Positions 10,080 to 27,827 are shown, counted from the first letter of the stretch. The stretch: 64,000 nucleotides of DNA from Agroathelia rolfsii (GCA_018343915.1 JABRWF010000005.1:1275001-1339000); one strand, 5' to 3'. Made by a program: numbers and translations. Notes: generated by a model not told the origin, from the letters alone.

Positions 10080-11235
10080 CTGCAACAGCATGGCTCTGTC
10101 TTCGGAGCAACAGGGACCCAGGGTTGATAACAACGGCTCTGATCATCTCATTTTCTCCCAATTCGATCTAACCCCTATGCAGGTTCTTCTGTAGTGAGAG
10201 CTCTTCTTAGAGACGGAACATTTACTGCCCGTGCTATTACTCGGAACCCCACTCCTGCTGCAGCCGAAAAACTGAAGCCTCAGGGGGCTGTGGTGATAAT
10301 CAAGCCAGATATCTGGGACAGAGATTCGGTTGTCAAGGCACTCCAAAATATAGAGTGTGCATTCGGAGTCACGAGTTTCTTTGATTCCTCCATCATCAAT
10401 GTGAATGAGGAAGACGAGGTAGACAAGGCAAAATTTTGGTAGACGCTGGCAAAAAGACAGGTGTCAAGTTTCTCATTTGGAGGTCAATTTTTTTCCTCTC
10501 TTCCCCTTGAACATAGATTGAACTGATGGCCACTCGTCTCCAATTCGCTTCCCAGTGTCACCGAAACGCCTGGGGGGCAAATACGTCAATGCTATGCACA
10601 CCGAAAGTGATATCAAACTCCTACTTTCGAAACTAAGGTTTCCATTACCAATCACTCCTTGCATAATTTTCTAGACAAGCACGAAATTTACAAATACCTC
10701 CGGTGTTCCTCATGCATCCGTACAGACAGGTTTGTGCATTGTTATCATTGGAGGTATGAGTTCTCATCAACCAATATTCAGGACATTTTCTCGAGAATCT
10801 CTGGAAGTACTGCAGTCCTACTAAAGCTACATTGATCTAAAAAAAAATTGCTAAAGATATGGCATCTTGGCAAAAGCTTCTGATGGTGGATATGAACTTC
10901 GTATACCGAAGTACAGTCCAACCTTTATTGAATACTTTATATGGGTAGAGCATGATCTGGGGTTGATGGTTCTGGCTCTGATGAAGAACTACATCTCCAA
11001 TGGCAGCAATATTTTGGGTCAGACATTCTATGGTGTTTCCACTATCATGACATTCACGGAGCTTGCTAATTCCCTAACTGATGGTGAGCCATATGGCCAT
11101 GTTTTGTGATCATGTGGCTAACATAACCTCCTAGCGCTCGGCAAGCCCGTCAAATTCATCTCTCCGGAGACATCTGGCTCACGCGATCTTGATGATATGG
11201 TGCCTTCTCCCCTTCCTCTAGGCTCAGAACAATAG
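10080..11235 (+). pseudogene. NmrA-like (SDR atypical) NAD(P)-binding protein pseudogene
   Basis: Remnants of an NmrA-family gene in order: VFGATGTQG (dinucleotide-binding loop, 10098-10122), a 60-nt intron 10123-10182, then SSVVRALLRDGTFTARAITR and ECAFGVTSFFD. A single-base deletion near 10427-10430 shifts the frame: after DEVDKAK the family sequence LVDAGKKTGVKFLIW continues in another frame. Further pieces follow: GGKYVNAMH, SGVPHASVQTG, an intron, GHFLENLWKYC (about 10785-10820), then KASDGGYELRIP, TFTELANSLTD and ALGKPVKFISPETSG to about 11200. No in-frame ATG precedes the FGATG motif. Functional NmrA-like proteins bind NAD(P) and act as redox sensors or oxidoreductases; this copy looks inactive. 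Confidence 0.75.
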
Positions 11236-13286
11236 ATCATGACTGAATCATATTATTATACAGTTTGCATCTCATAGTGAATTTGGAGCATATCCTGTCA
11301 TACCCTCCCGGACCCTCGCCTGCTGGCCTTGGGTGTCCAGATAAGTACTATGGAAGAATTTCTTAAAGAAGCTAGGACCCGCTTTTTGTGAATATTGTAA
11401 TGCATGTGAGTAGTTCTGGAACGGAATTGTTTTTTCAAGAACATCAACTACATTTTTTACTCGCACATGGCTAGATCTCAAAATGAAAAAATAAGAATCT
11501 AATCAATCTATATATTGTGCATCATGACTACTTGATCAACAATATATGGACCCTGGACAGAATCTCGAGGAACAGCCTGGAATATTTTTGTTGATTACAC
11601 GTCGGGGCTTCAGGTTGATCAACACCTTGCTAAGGCAATCATGAGTCCGTGTCACTTGTTACAGGATATGCAAGCTATACCCTACTCATGCCTTTATACG
11701 AGCTACTCATAGTACTAGTATTAATGGCAGTCCTTATGGGGTTCTTGAATGTATTATAGTCTCAATTGATAGAATACGTATTTAGCATCGGACACATACA
11801 TCATCATACTATAAATGCGTTTACAGTTACGTTGTATAGAGTGCAATACAGTGTGCGCGGCTCATGTTATTCAACAGATATCGCCTTGAAACTCAGTTGC
11901 GCTTCGTTATGTTCCTACAGCACACAGCCGCGCACCTCGCTTCCTTCCGCATCTACACCGATGTCCGTCATAAACATCTGGATCAAGGTTTGTGCGGAGC
12001 ACAGTCTCTAAACACTGGCGGCGTCTCTTGCTGACTACCACAGAACTGCTACAAGCGATTCTTACCTTTGCATTATCTTAAACGTTAAACATTTAATTGG
12101 AGTCTAGCACTATCTTTAAAAGCGTGGTTTAATGTTCAGCCGCCCATAAGCACATTGGATCAACAACCGTGATAGCGGCCTTGGACAAAGGTTCTCTCCG
12201 AGGAACTCGCTAAACAAGCGCCACCACGCGCTGTATTCTCGTGATGGACTTCTGTGACCTTGGGCCGATCTTTCTCTACTGAGAACAGGACATAGGAATT
12301 CTTGCTCCTTGTTTACGGCCGCCGTCTTCCAACTTACCTACCTCTGGTGCTTGTAATTTCTTTTACTCCCTCTTCTATCGCCCCTCATTTGGACCGACTT
12401 GGGCACTGGGCATAACGGATGCGCGGACTAGTGCAGATTTCAGCTAGGCTCATCACTATATCAAGAAAACATGCCATTTGAGAAGCCACCGATAGCCATC
12501 TGGCGGAGCTATCACGGGTTCACGTAATATACCCAACTATGGAAGTCATTCTTCTGTGTTCAAGTCACATACTTGTCACGGATATTACATATGGCAGTAA
12601 ACATCGAGGCGATTTGAGGCGGTGAAGTATTCAAGCATGTTCAAGCATCGTGCTTGTCTTGAATGCCCCGAGCGGCTTTTGGTTTTTTCTTGACAGCTGT
12701 CCATGCTCTTTGCGGAAATATTAGTTTAGTGGTATCCCAATTGGGCTGTCGACTGTACTACACGAGATCAGGAAATTATACCGGAGCATCATGATTCACG
12801 GGCATCTGTCACTGAAATTGTTAAGGCGGATATGAAAACCCACGGCATGGCTCCGTTCCGTGAACATAATCATCGACCACATTACCTCCTTTAGGACTTG
12901 ACTGACCCATTTTTATTATCGATATAGCTCCACTTTTCGATAACAGAAATTCCATAGCGAAGATTCCTGCAGTGACATCCTGCACTGAAGATGGGGTCCC
13001 TCAGTCCATCTGGCATTATTCGATTGTCCCAGCCACCATGTTAGCTTGTTAGCATGTTCTCTGGCGTGTAGAATGAACATGGAAATTAAATCACATCCAT
13101 TAAATTGTCCCGAAGAGCTATGTCATCTAAATTCACTTTAAAACGCTACTGTCGCATGAGATTTCTACTTTTCTCATGCCCCCTCCCTTTGGGCTCTAAT
13201 AACATATTTCCCTCCCTCCTCAATATTTACGATCTTTACAGGCCGATTCATCCTTACATCGACTACTATCCTTTACTTTAGACGCT
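11236..13286. other. Long gene-free stretch
   Basis: About 2 kb. Open frames are short and show no domain, signal peptide or splice-supported continuation. No tRNA, inverted repeat of note or transposon end was seen. The last 100 bp are pyrimidine-rich (CTTTTCTCATGCCCCCTCCC near 13172) and are likely the core promoter of the DUF6534-type gene. Confidence 0.4.
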
Positions 13287-15352
13287 ATGGAAACCGTCCC
13301 AGCTGCTCTACACATTGACTTCAATCCTACTCTGGGGGCTTACTTGATTGGAAGCTTTAGTACAATTCCCAAAACCACATCCCAATTAAACGCCATAATA
13401 ACTTCCGTGTTGTATAGTATCTCTATGTCTCTTTGGAACAATGTCGCTCCAGGTCCTTCTCTACTATGTTTGGTTCCTAAAAGACCTCACTTTCATAAAG
13501 CTCCTGGTTCGTCGAAAATTATAGTTCAGCTGTGGCCTCACCCGAACATTTTGCTCTGTTCATTAAGGTGATTTTAATATGGTAGGCCCACACTAATTAC
13601 CTATCATTGTTTGGTCCAACAATCCAACAGGGCGTTGTATTTTGGATTCACGATTTGCACTACCCACGCAGTATACACAATAGCTGTCCTTAATTTTGGC
13701 AGTCTCGAGATCCTAATAGACGTACCAATGGGGCTGCGGGTTAGCACATTGTTCCTGGCTTTCATGGACCCTATCTCCCAGGTAAATTGAGTACTATTTA
13801 ATCAACAAGCACTTCTTTTACTAATTGAAACTTGAAGGCTTTTTTTGCCGCTCGCATTTTCAAGGTAATTCATTCGTTCAAAGAAATCCAAGGCCAACCG
13901 TCTGAAAGGAATGCCTCAGATAAGCGGAAAGATTTATCTCCCGGCATTCTTTTGGTTCTTGTCTTTCCTGCGGTGCATAGGCGGCTTGGTGATAGCGGCA
14001 AAAATCATCATGATGAGCAATATCTTTTCGTTCGAGACTGAATGGCGTACGTATGGATAAAGACAGGTTTTCTGCGATTTGACTTTTAATCTGGAATAAA
14101 GGTTGGCTCATAAAAACCGTCCTTTCCTTGGGCGCCATTGAGGACATCCTAATCTCTCTTGTCACTTGTTACAGCCTTAGGAAGCAAGCCCCTAAACATT
14201 CAAAACGGTAATTTTTATTTTTATTTCTACACCTAGTTAACGCTAAATAAATCCCCTTAGTACATTACCAGTTGCACGAATTCTGTCGAATTGGGTTATT
14301 CGTTAGTCTGACCTACTCCTCAAACTTTTTGTTTACTGACTATTCACTTTTAGAGACTGGTGGAATAATTGGGTGAGTGTGGTTACCACCAGTAACATAG
14401 ATGGAACATGAATTGTTCTTGAAAGTTTACTTGCCATGGCTTGTATCATCACAGTTAGTTCTCATGTCTGTTGCTTTCAAAAGCGATCCACCTAGCTAAT
14501 GTTCAATTTTTCTGCCTAGTTCGCAGCTCTACCAAATGGATGTAAGATTAAAGCATTTCACTGCTCATATTCCAGCTTAACGTTCTTTTGTAGTCATCTG
14601 GATGCCAATGTACATTGTATGGTCGGGAGGTACGTGTCATGAGTACCCCATTCCATGCCAGCAACTGGCTCATGTAAACCTGAGTTAGTCACTTGCAATT
14701 CACTTCTTGCTCTGTCAGTGAAATCCATTGTTCTGCTAATTTGATGACTTGAACCAAACTAATGGGGACGGCCGATCATCAGCTTACTGGCACGAATAAA
14801 GCTGAGAGTCCTTCACATGAATACCTCATCTGGTGGTCTTGGGCGTATTATGATCCCCACTAGCCCTACGAGCGTCCCCTCCTCTCCGACAATGACACAG
14901 ATTGCTCATAGCCCACGTATGAGGTCATTCTCCGCTTCCTCTCCTAACAGGGCATACTTTCCACCACCACCCCAGCGTGGACCCCCGCCTTGCACGCCCC
15001 TTCCGCCGTTACCTTCCGTATGGTTCCCGTCATGTATGTCTAGTAGAATTTCCCTGACCTTCTAATCAAACAGCAGAGCACAAGCACATCATCGACAAAT
15101 CGCCAGTCCAAAACACCAAAGTCGTCCACTCCTGGCGTTCGCAACCACCGTCGACCAGCACCCTTGTTGATCCGTGAAGAGCGATACTCTCAGCTCGCCG
15201 TTGAATGGTCCCCAGTATTTGGCGAGAGACTAGGAAAGGACGACGCGAGTACGATTGTCACCGGGGCCAGTAGTATCATCACCACCAGCACTGGCGTTGG
15301 AACTATTACTACCGTTGGTAGTAGTATCTCCTCAAGGCCACTAGCGCTCTGA
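13287..15352 (+). CDS. DUF6534-type seven-helix membrane protein, 15 exons
   Basis: Reconstructed exons: 13287-13359, 13418-13506, 13568-13581, 13631-13781, 13838-13864, 13920-14046, 14102-14207, 14261-14301, 14354-14372, 14426-14453, 14520-14541, 14594-14629, 14689-14713, 14783-15017 and 15074-15352; 423 residues. All junctions but one use typical GT-AG signals (the 14714 donor is GTCAGT). The product has the layout of Agaricomycete DUF6534 proteins: NPTLGAYLIG start, QVLLYYVWF at the end of helix 1-2, VLNFGSLEILIDVP, AFFAARIFKISGK, a CIGG-containing helix, EWRWLIKTVLSLGAIEDIL, LARIKLRVL after the last helix, then a cytoplasmic Ser/Pro-rich tail with PPPPQRGPPP. The function of the family is unknown; a receptor-like role is only a guess. 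Exon 3 is 14 nt and exon 9 is 19 nt. Confidence 0.85.
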
Positions 15353-16120
15353 TTTGCTTGGATAAACATTTCTTGTTCTTGCTCTCCTTCGCTGTGCTTC
15401 TGGCTTTTTGTATCTACGTGTTTTTTTTATTGATTTTTTAGACAGCTCACATCATATCATGATCATCACTTATCGGCGCCGCTCTTTCTTCCTTCCCTCT
15501 TTCTTGTTGTGTTGATCAAAGACCTGAACAAAATGGGACATAAATTCTTGAATCTGTCAGTTGTGTATGTGTTCGCGATGTCATTATTGAATATGTAACA
15601 AGTATCATTGACATTTGTATAATTCATTCATTCGTTCATTTTTGGAGCTAGTCGTATCTTTCGAATGATCCTCAGCGAACGTTGGAGTTTGCCTAAGAGA
15701 GACTGACGCTAGCCGTAACAGCGCGTATGATTTATACAAATACCAAAGGGGCGTACAGCCTTGGCAATTATTCATTATTGATCGTCTCTCGTCGGTCGTA
15801 CATTCAAACCCCCTCTGTATTCTTCATGATCAATTACATATATATATTACGGGTATGTATGTGTTTATATATATAATAATTCTCCCTACTCGGGGATTCT
15901 TGTGCATGGTTCTAAAGCCGTCTCACATGTCAAGAACCTCTTTTGAACTTTTAGTTTTTGTTGTTGTTGCTGTGTAAGGGCGGGGGTGCCCAGACGATGA
16001 TCGGATCCTCTTCTTTACGGGCTCACAACATGACAACATGGTTCTCCCATCTGTCAGACTAGATAGAACCCTCTCTAATCCAGACCGATTGACAATAGCC
16101 GACTACATTATTGACATATT
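15353..16120. other. Intergenic region between convergent genes
   Basis: Separates the DUF6534-type gene (+) from ARG5,6 (-), so it holds two 3' ends. Low-complexity TA-rich sequence lies at 15837-15885 and a TTGTTG run near 15955-15970. No gene seen. Confidence 0.45.
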
Positions 16121-19243
<3,123 letters not shown>

Positions 19244-19542
19244 GCTTGTGGGCGGAGAGATGGGAGAGTGGGGTAAAGAAGAGAGGGGCAGTAATAGCCT
19301 GAGGACTTGCAGTTAGGCGAATGTCGCTCACTTCTTTTCAGATGACTTGAATAAATAAATGCACCAACTTCGGAAGCATTTCCGGACTTCGGCCGAATCA
19401 AATAATTCGCTCATGAAACTAATAGTAGCGCTCACAGCTCACAGCATCTACCTATCACAGCTAGTAGGGACAGCTTTTTCGTACAAGCAATCCCCGTATA
19501 CATAACTGCCGTGAAGACTAGATTATCTATGACACAGCAATG

Positions 19543-22243
<2,701 letters not shown>

Positions 22244-22793
22244 ATGGTTGATATGAAGCTGTAGGCACTGCCAGTGGTCAACGTAAACTTTTTGAAAGTT
22301 GAAGTGTCGAAGTCTTATTAAAAAAATATACTTCCGATCAACATTTGCTACCGCGTCTTATAGAAGACTGTTATTATAGTCTTCTGTTCTAGACTATAGC
22401 ACTGTTACTATAAACATTTGCTAGTATCTGGCGTTACAACAACACTGAAGCTCGGCCTGGTGACAAGAGACTTGATTACATAGATCCATCTAGTCCCAAG
22501 GTTGGCTTTTGGTCTTTTCAAGTTGCTAGTTGGCTTTATTGCGCTCGACGCTCTTACACCCCGACGACAAACGATCCTCCGAAAGTCGGGTGACTCGACT
22601 GCTATTACTACCTTGGGCTGCAGCAAGCATTGTTGTTGGTTTGTTCTGCACAAGGCTCGCTTTCCGAGTGTAGAACCAGTTTTTTGCTTTCTGTAACTGG
22701 ACTTTTGTGCAAAGGGCCGTCTGTGAGAATACATCACGTTGCGTTGAACAGGCTCATAGCTAAAACTTGGTCTACCAGCACCACGCCACGCTC
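22244..22793. promoter_or_regulatory. Divergent promoter of RIX7 and NDUFAF7 with inverted repeats
   Basis: About 550 bp between divergent starts. A perfect inverted repeat AGAAGACT-gttattat-AGTCTTCT lies at 22362-22385, next to TCTAGACTATAG, which is also nearly palindromic. No coding exon that could supply the missing RIX7 N-terminal domain was found in any frame here. A role for the hairpin in expression is speculative. Confidence 0.45.
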
Positions 22794-24546
22794 ATGATCT
22801 TGCAGTCCCAAACGAAACCATGTTTGCAATACGCTAGGAAACTCCTGCTATGCAATCGCGCATTTTCGACATCCAGAGTCGCGCTAAACAGGCCAGTCTC
22901 CAACAGTCCTCCCGTACGGAAGCCAGCTCGTCCGGATCGCATCAACTACAACCAGAATGTGTTCTCGAGTGAGGCCCCGAGCAAGGAGGTCCTAAACTAT
23001 CCCCTCCTCACCTCCAATGAACTTGAGCGAGGGACGGCGCCACCGCAAAAGGTCAAAATGCTCGTCCGCGACTACATCGAGGATTCGCTGTATAATCCGC
23101 ATTACGGCTACTTCCCCAAACAGGCGACTATCGTTACCTCGCACCAGAAAAGCTTGGATTTCTCAGCTTTCCGTGACTCTGTCCACTTTGAAGATGAAGT
23201 CATGAGACGTTACACATCGTACGGCCTGGACGGCAAGCAAGGACCCGGACGGCAGTTGTGGCATACACCTACTGAACTTTTCAAGGTACATTCTCATTAC
23301 CGCTCACAAATTAGACATAACTTAACTCTCAAAACTAGCCATACTACGGACAAGCTATTGCCCGCTGTCTGGTATCAGAGTATTTGCTCAAGTACTTTCC
23401 TTATGAAGATTTCGTCGTATACGAAATCGGTGCCGGAAACGGAACATTGGCGGAGGACATTCTGAATTTCCTACAGAGGGATTATCCTGATGTCTACGAA
23501 CGCACGCGGTACAATGTCGTGGAAATCAGCGGAAACCTCGCCGAGATACAACGGCGCAGGTTGGCCCACCATCCGTGTGTGACAGTCAATCATAAAAGTG
23601 CATTTCACTGGAATAAGCGGGAACCCTCACCTTGTTATTTCATTGCTATGGAGGTCATCGTGAGTGTGAAATAGTGTTTGATACGAAGAGCGTTGCTTAC
23701 TAGATCCAAATATAGGACAACTTTGCTCATGATCTAGTACGCTATGATCTCCAGACCCTGGAGCCGTACCAGGGCTTCGTCTCTGCTGATGAAGCCGGAG
23801 ACCTCTCTATCTATTATACAAAAGTGACAGACCCTTTAATTGGCTCCTACCTAGATCTCCGAAAACGACTGGACCATCCCTTGCCTATACCACGACTTCT
23901 ACAAAATTCGCCTTCACTCCGAAAACTTTACACCAACCTGCCCTTCGCACCTAACCTGTCCGCCCCCGAGTTCATCCCTACCCGTCTGCTCAGTCTCCTC
24001 CGCACGGTGCGCAAACACTTCCCACGGCACCGTCTCCTCCTCTCGGATTTCTCCTCCTTGCCGGACACCATCCCGGGCGTGAACGCACCTGTGGTACAGA
24101 CCCGGTTCCAGAACACAACCGTCCCATGCTCGACGCTGCTTGTCCAACAGGGCTTCTTTGACATCTTCTTCCCCACCAACTTCGAGCATCTCCGCGACAT
24201 GTATGAGCACGTCCTCGCACAACCGCTCTCGTCGCGCGCTGGGCCCAACATCTTCGCGGATGAAGAGGCAGAGGCGGATACGACGTTGAGACCTTCTCCG
24301 ATGGCAACCAACTCGTCGTCCCTCGCGCTCGGCGCGGATTTCTTCTCGAGCTCGAAGCCGGTCAATCGCCGTTCACCGCTCGACGGGATCGCGTCCGCGA
24401 GCGGACTGCCCGTGGGAGAGAGGAAGAGCAATGTGTTTAGCCATGCCGAGTTTATGGAGACGTACGCGGATCTGACAGCGACGACGTTGAGGAACGGGGA
24501 GAATCCGATGTTGGATTATTATAAAAATGTCAAGTTTTTGTTCTAA
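22794..24546 (+). CDS. NDUFAF7: NDUFAF7/MidA-type protein arginine methyltransferase, complex I assembly
   Basis: Mitochondrial SAM-dependent methyltransferase of the DUF185 family; in animals it dimethylates an arginine of the NDUFS2 subunit early in complex I assembly. Exons 22794-23285, 23339-23659 and 23716-24546; 547 residues. The N terminus is basic with LLLCNRAFSTSRVAL, a typical matrix presequence. Domain marks: the N-terminal segment VRDYIEDSLYNPHYGYFP, HTPTELFKPYYGQAIA, methyltransferase motif I YEIGAGNGTLAEDIL, then YNVVEIS. The ATG at 22794 is the first in-frame ATG; upstream codons begin only with TTG. The C-terminal 150 residues hold a low-complexity Ser/Ala insert seen in fungal relatives. 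Divergent from RIX7, tail-to-tail with the next gene. Confidence 0.9.
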
Positions 24547-24638
24547 TTATTAATAGTGGGAGGCGCATATATGCATATACCACAGTACAGAATTGCTTTT
24601 CTCTTTTAGAGATGGGTTACAAGGAAGAAGAAGAAATT

Positions 24639-25809
24639 TCAAGATTTTTGGACTGCGTATAGATAGTAATGGAAAGCGTCACCGATCGCTCTTGTGGTGA
24701 GAGTTGTCCCTGGCTTGGTTAGGAATCTTCGACGGAAATGGGGTTGACCGAACGTAAGGTAAAGAAATAGGCCGCTGGGACGCAGAACACTGGAAGCGGT
24801 ATCAGTCGAGGCCAGTATCTCGTAAAAGACAGGAATTATATACCGAATAACCTCATCCACTTCTCTTGTGCAATCATCAATGACTTTTGGTGGCGGATTC
24901 TGTCGAGTTATTCCAGGTATTAGAGCAGAGCGGTTCACGGGAATATGCAAGACTATTTTACCCATGGATCGCCCTTAGCGGTCATCATTGCGTCCATTGT
25001 ACCTTGAAAATCACGCTGGATAAGCACTTCGTGGCTTATTGAGATATAGATGAAACACTTTACCCTTGTCTATGGCGACGTCAAAAGATCCCCCGTCGAA
25101 ACTCAGCTCTCGCACGTCCATCTCTAACCCTGAGGGACGATTATTATTATGACATACATCCGCAAAAGATCGTGATACTTACATTCCATAGATGGCCGGC
25201 TCTCTTGATGCCTACTCTTCATTTGTTCGATTACAACTGAAGAGTACTTTTGGTATGGTTAAATTATAATCATCATGTGACCCTATTTCTTCGAAGAAAT
25301 TACTCACATCAACGTTTACGAGATTATGATATCCGTCATCGTACATCTGCATAGTGCAATTTGTTAATATTCATCTTCGGGTACCATCATAATGACAAGT
25401 TAAGATCGCACCTTCTCTGATAGCTTTGAATTCCCACAGCCCAGCATCAGGATCCTCGAGGATCGATCAGGGATGTATTCGTGGATGAGGTCGGCAATGT
25501 CTTCATAGGATTTAAACCAATCAAAGTTTGCATCATCGTCTGTTTCCCTTTTAAAGTGGACAGCTGAGTTATTATGGTGTTTTATTGGTTTATCGATAGT
25601 CATCCTAACCTATATATAGCGACCAGGGTTAGGGAAACAAGATAATTGTTAGCGTTGACATGGCTCGTAGAGCGCACTGAGCATATCTCTCATCCCTAGA
25701 ATGAAATTGTTACGAAGAAAATCGTAGTCTAAGAGTGATATAAGAATCACCAGTATTTCTGAGTCCCATATTCTTCGTTCAGTTTCGGAAGTGTGCTAGT
25801 GCTGGCCAT
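24639..25809 (-). CDS. eEF1A-lysine-methyltransferase-like protein (METTL13 / EEF1AKMT4 family)
   Basis: Nine exons (minus): 25809-25751, 25695-25678, 25547-25412, 25346-25308, 25246-25183, 25129-25064, 25002-24962, 24899-24844 and 24789-24639; 209 residues. The exon chain restores an unbroken family sequence: EYGTQKYWDERYAQ, FDWFKSYEDI, ILMLGCGNSKLSEKMYDDG (SAM-binding motif I), VIEQMKSR, MDVRELSFDGGSFDVAIDKG, TMDAMM, and the C-terminal LFLYLTFGQPHFRRRFL. Exon 2 is only 18 nt. Related single-domain enzymes methylate a lysine of elongation factor eEF1A; whether this one does is inferred from family. The ATG at 25603, which starts a longer open frame, is intronic; the true start is at 25809. 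Shares a 164-bp divergent promoter with MIS14. Confidence 0.85.
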
Positions 25810-25859
25810 AGTTGATTATATGCAGGAAAGATGTATGCTATCGGTGACAAGCTAGTGGA

Positions 25860-25903
25860 AAAGAGCCACAGGCGCGTTTAGCACTCCGCGCTTGTGGCTC
25901 TTT
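25860..25903. promoter_or_regulatory. 17-bp inverted repeat in a short divergent promoter
   Basis: Between the methyltransferase start (25809, minus) and the MIS14 start (25974, plus). The arms are 25860-25876 (AAAGAGCCACAGGCGCG) and 25887-25903 (CGCGCTTGTGGCTCTTT), matching at 16 of 17 positions around a 10-nt loop. It could be a symmetric binding site serving both genes; I cannot name the factor. Confidence 0.6.
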
Positions 25904-25973
25904 ACAGTCTACTTACTACATGCACTACTTCACCAACATCACAACTACTATCTCATAAATATCTCCTGAAACC

Positions 25974-26822
25974 ATGGACCTCGATGGTCATGAGGATCGT
26001 CCGCGCGTTTCTGTCGATTCCATCGCGGATATGAAAGCAATCCGCGCTCGATACCTTGAATTCTTCATTAGTCGACTGCAGCAGCTGGCCCGCGCGCAAG
26101 GACTTGAGGCAGAGAATGACGCCTTACTAGCCCATGCCACTAAGGTAAAGAATCTACATAGTATAAAAATGATGTTTCTGAGGGCTAATATTGATGTAGT
26201 ATGTAGATGATGTCTTCGCTATGGCTGGTCCCAATCTGCGTGTCAATGGCAGGAATTACGAAGAGTATGACAACTTTGATTATGGTGTGTTTATTTCTTT
26301 TTTTCATGAATGCATTCATAAAACGCACCATTCCTTCTCGACAGACCTAGAACCATTTGACGAGGCTCTCGATACACGGATCTGGGACATGGCCAATGAG
26401 CGCATTCGGACTGACCAGGCTATTGCAGAAACAAGGCGAACTAAGCCCCAGGCTCTAGAAGCGTCTCTGCGCAGTCTCATGGAGAAGCAGAATAGCGCTG
26501 ATGCCGAGGCAGGCGAAGCCATTGAGCACGTTGAAGCGGACGAGAATCATGAACATGAAGGTGTGTAACTCTGATTCTACTGGCGCATTTTCTTTGACAT
26601 AGTTTTTCCCGATCAGTCTTCCCTGAACATATGGAAGCGGCAATAGAAACAGTTCGAGAAGTTGCAGCTATGACTGTTGAGCTACAGCAGGTATGAATTC
26701 GGCGTTTTCCTTTTACGCTTGGTCTCCTTTCTCACGTTTGAACACAGGCCATTCCTGTAACCAAAGATCGATCCGACAGACTGATGGCCGTCAGCGGGGA
26801 AATTCGAGGACTGAAACCATAA
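25974..26822 (+). CDS. MIS14: Kinetochore protein MIS14/NSL1 (MIND/Mis12 complex)
   Basis: Exons 25974-26144, 26200-26284, 26345-26560, 26617-26690 and 26748-26822; 206 residues, close to the 216 of yeast Nsl1. The recognisable core is YEEYDNFDDLEPFDEALDT followed by RIWDMANERIRTD and AETRRTKP, matching the family pattern EPFD..L..R(V/I)...E..........RR..P. The protein is helical and acidic throughout, suiting the rod-shaped Mis12 complex that links the inner centromere to Ndc80. The second intron acceptor is taken at 26199 (GATGTAG) because it alone keeps frame into FAMAGPNLRVNG. Convergent with GAR1, 120 bp apart. Confidence 0.82.
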
Positions 26823-26942
26823 ACGTAGCATTGCATGTGGACGCAGAAGAACCATATATGGTTCCTTTCGTTAATGACCGTACCAGGCATCTCAATCTCG
26901 AGATGCATCATTTTTTTAGGAGAGTAACTTGCTTCTGACAGA

Positions 26943-27827
26943 CTATGAACCGCGGAAACCACCACGGCCTCCTCCCCTCGAGCCTCGACCAGCGCCAAAG
27001 CCACCCCGTCCTCTTGGTGCACCACCACCAAAGCCTCCACCAAAGCCACCCCTTGCGCCGCCCCGACCGCCACCTCTGGGTCCTCCTCGTCCTCGTCCTC
27101 CCGGAGCACCACGACCCCTTCCACCGCCGGCTGCGCCCCTGGCACCGCGGCCTCGTTCTGAAGAGTGATACAATTTTTATGAAACCATGGGTAGTACCTG
27201 ATTGATGACATAAACTTACTTGTAACACCACCTGTCGTCGTACAAAATGCATGAGTTATATAAAACAGTATGAATATTTACAATGACCGAACTCACCGAC
27301 GACCTTGGGTTTTGGCAGAAATCTTTCGATAGGCAATAGCTTGTCGCCTCCGATGTACACCTTGTCTCCTTTTTTGAACGAGGAGGCGACCATGCCCTCG
27401 CCCATCTTGACGGAAAAGTAAACTTCGTTTATCGGTCCAAGGATTTCATCCACCTTGCCAATGACGGACTTGTTTTGCAGATAGATGGGTGCATTAAAAT
27501 ATGGGACTTTATCCGGCATGAGTGATGAGCAGAGCATCTCATCCTCGACGGCGTGAACGAAGGTGCCCATTTCTAAGCGTGGTGAAAAAGATCGACTTCA
27601 GGACGGGGCTGGGCAACAATCAGCAAGAGAGAGATCTTGTATGCAGACAGACCTAGGACAGTGTCTGGAGGGCCCATGTCCCTGGGAGGTCCGCCTCCTC
27701 TGGCACCCCCTCGCCCTAGAGGAATAGCAACAGCATGAGTATTGCAAGGCCATTCCCATCAAACAAGTGAAAATCTCAATCAACCACCTCCACCTCCACG
27801 ACCGCCCCTGAATCCACCACGGCTCAT
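26943..27827 (-). CDS. GAR1: GAR1, H/ACA snoRNP subunit
   Basis: Binds H/ACA guide RNPs in the nucleolus that pseudouridylate rRNA. Exons (minus): 27827-27785, 27715-27653, 27572-27297, 27231-27220 and 27157-26943; 202 residues (yeast 205). The Gar1 core is intact: [49 protein letters not shown] and [20 protein letters not shown]. It is flanked by N- and C-terminal RGG domains; the C-terminal one holds repeated RGG and GGF units. Exon 4 is only 12 nt and needs acceptor CGACGACAG with donor GTAAGT. Divergent from PEX6 with a 180-bp shared promoter. Confidence 0.94.

Noticed and set aside
13287..13571. DUF6534 gene as a frameshifted pseudogene
   Set aside because: At first it looked broken by an insertion, but introns at 13360-13417, 13507-13567 and 13582-13630 give a continuous family sequence and an exon total divisible by three.
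25400..25603. 67-codon open frame with its own ATG as start of the methyltransferase
   Set aside because: Its first ~19 codons are intronic; splicing from exons at 25809-25751 and 25695-25678 restores the family N terminus KYWDERYAQ.
26929..27168. Proline-rich open frame on the plus strand
   Set aside because: Reverse complement of the GAR1 RGG domain; composition is fully explained by it.
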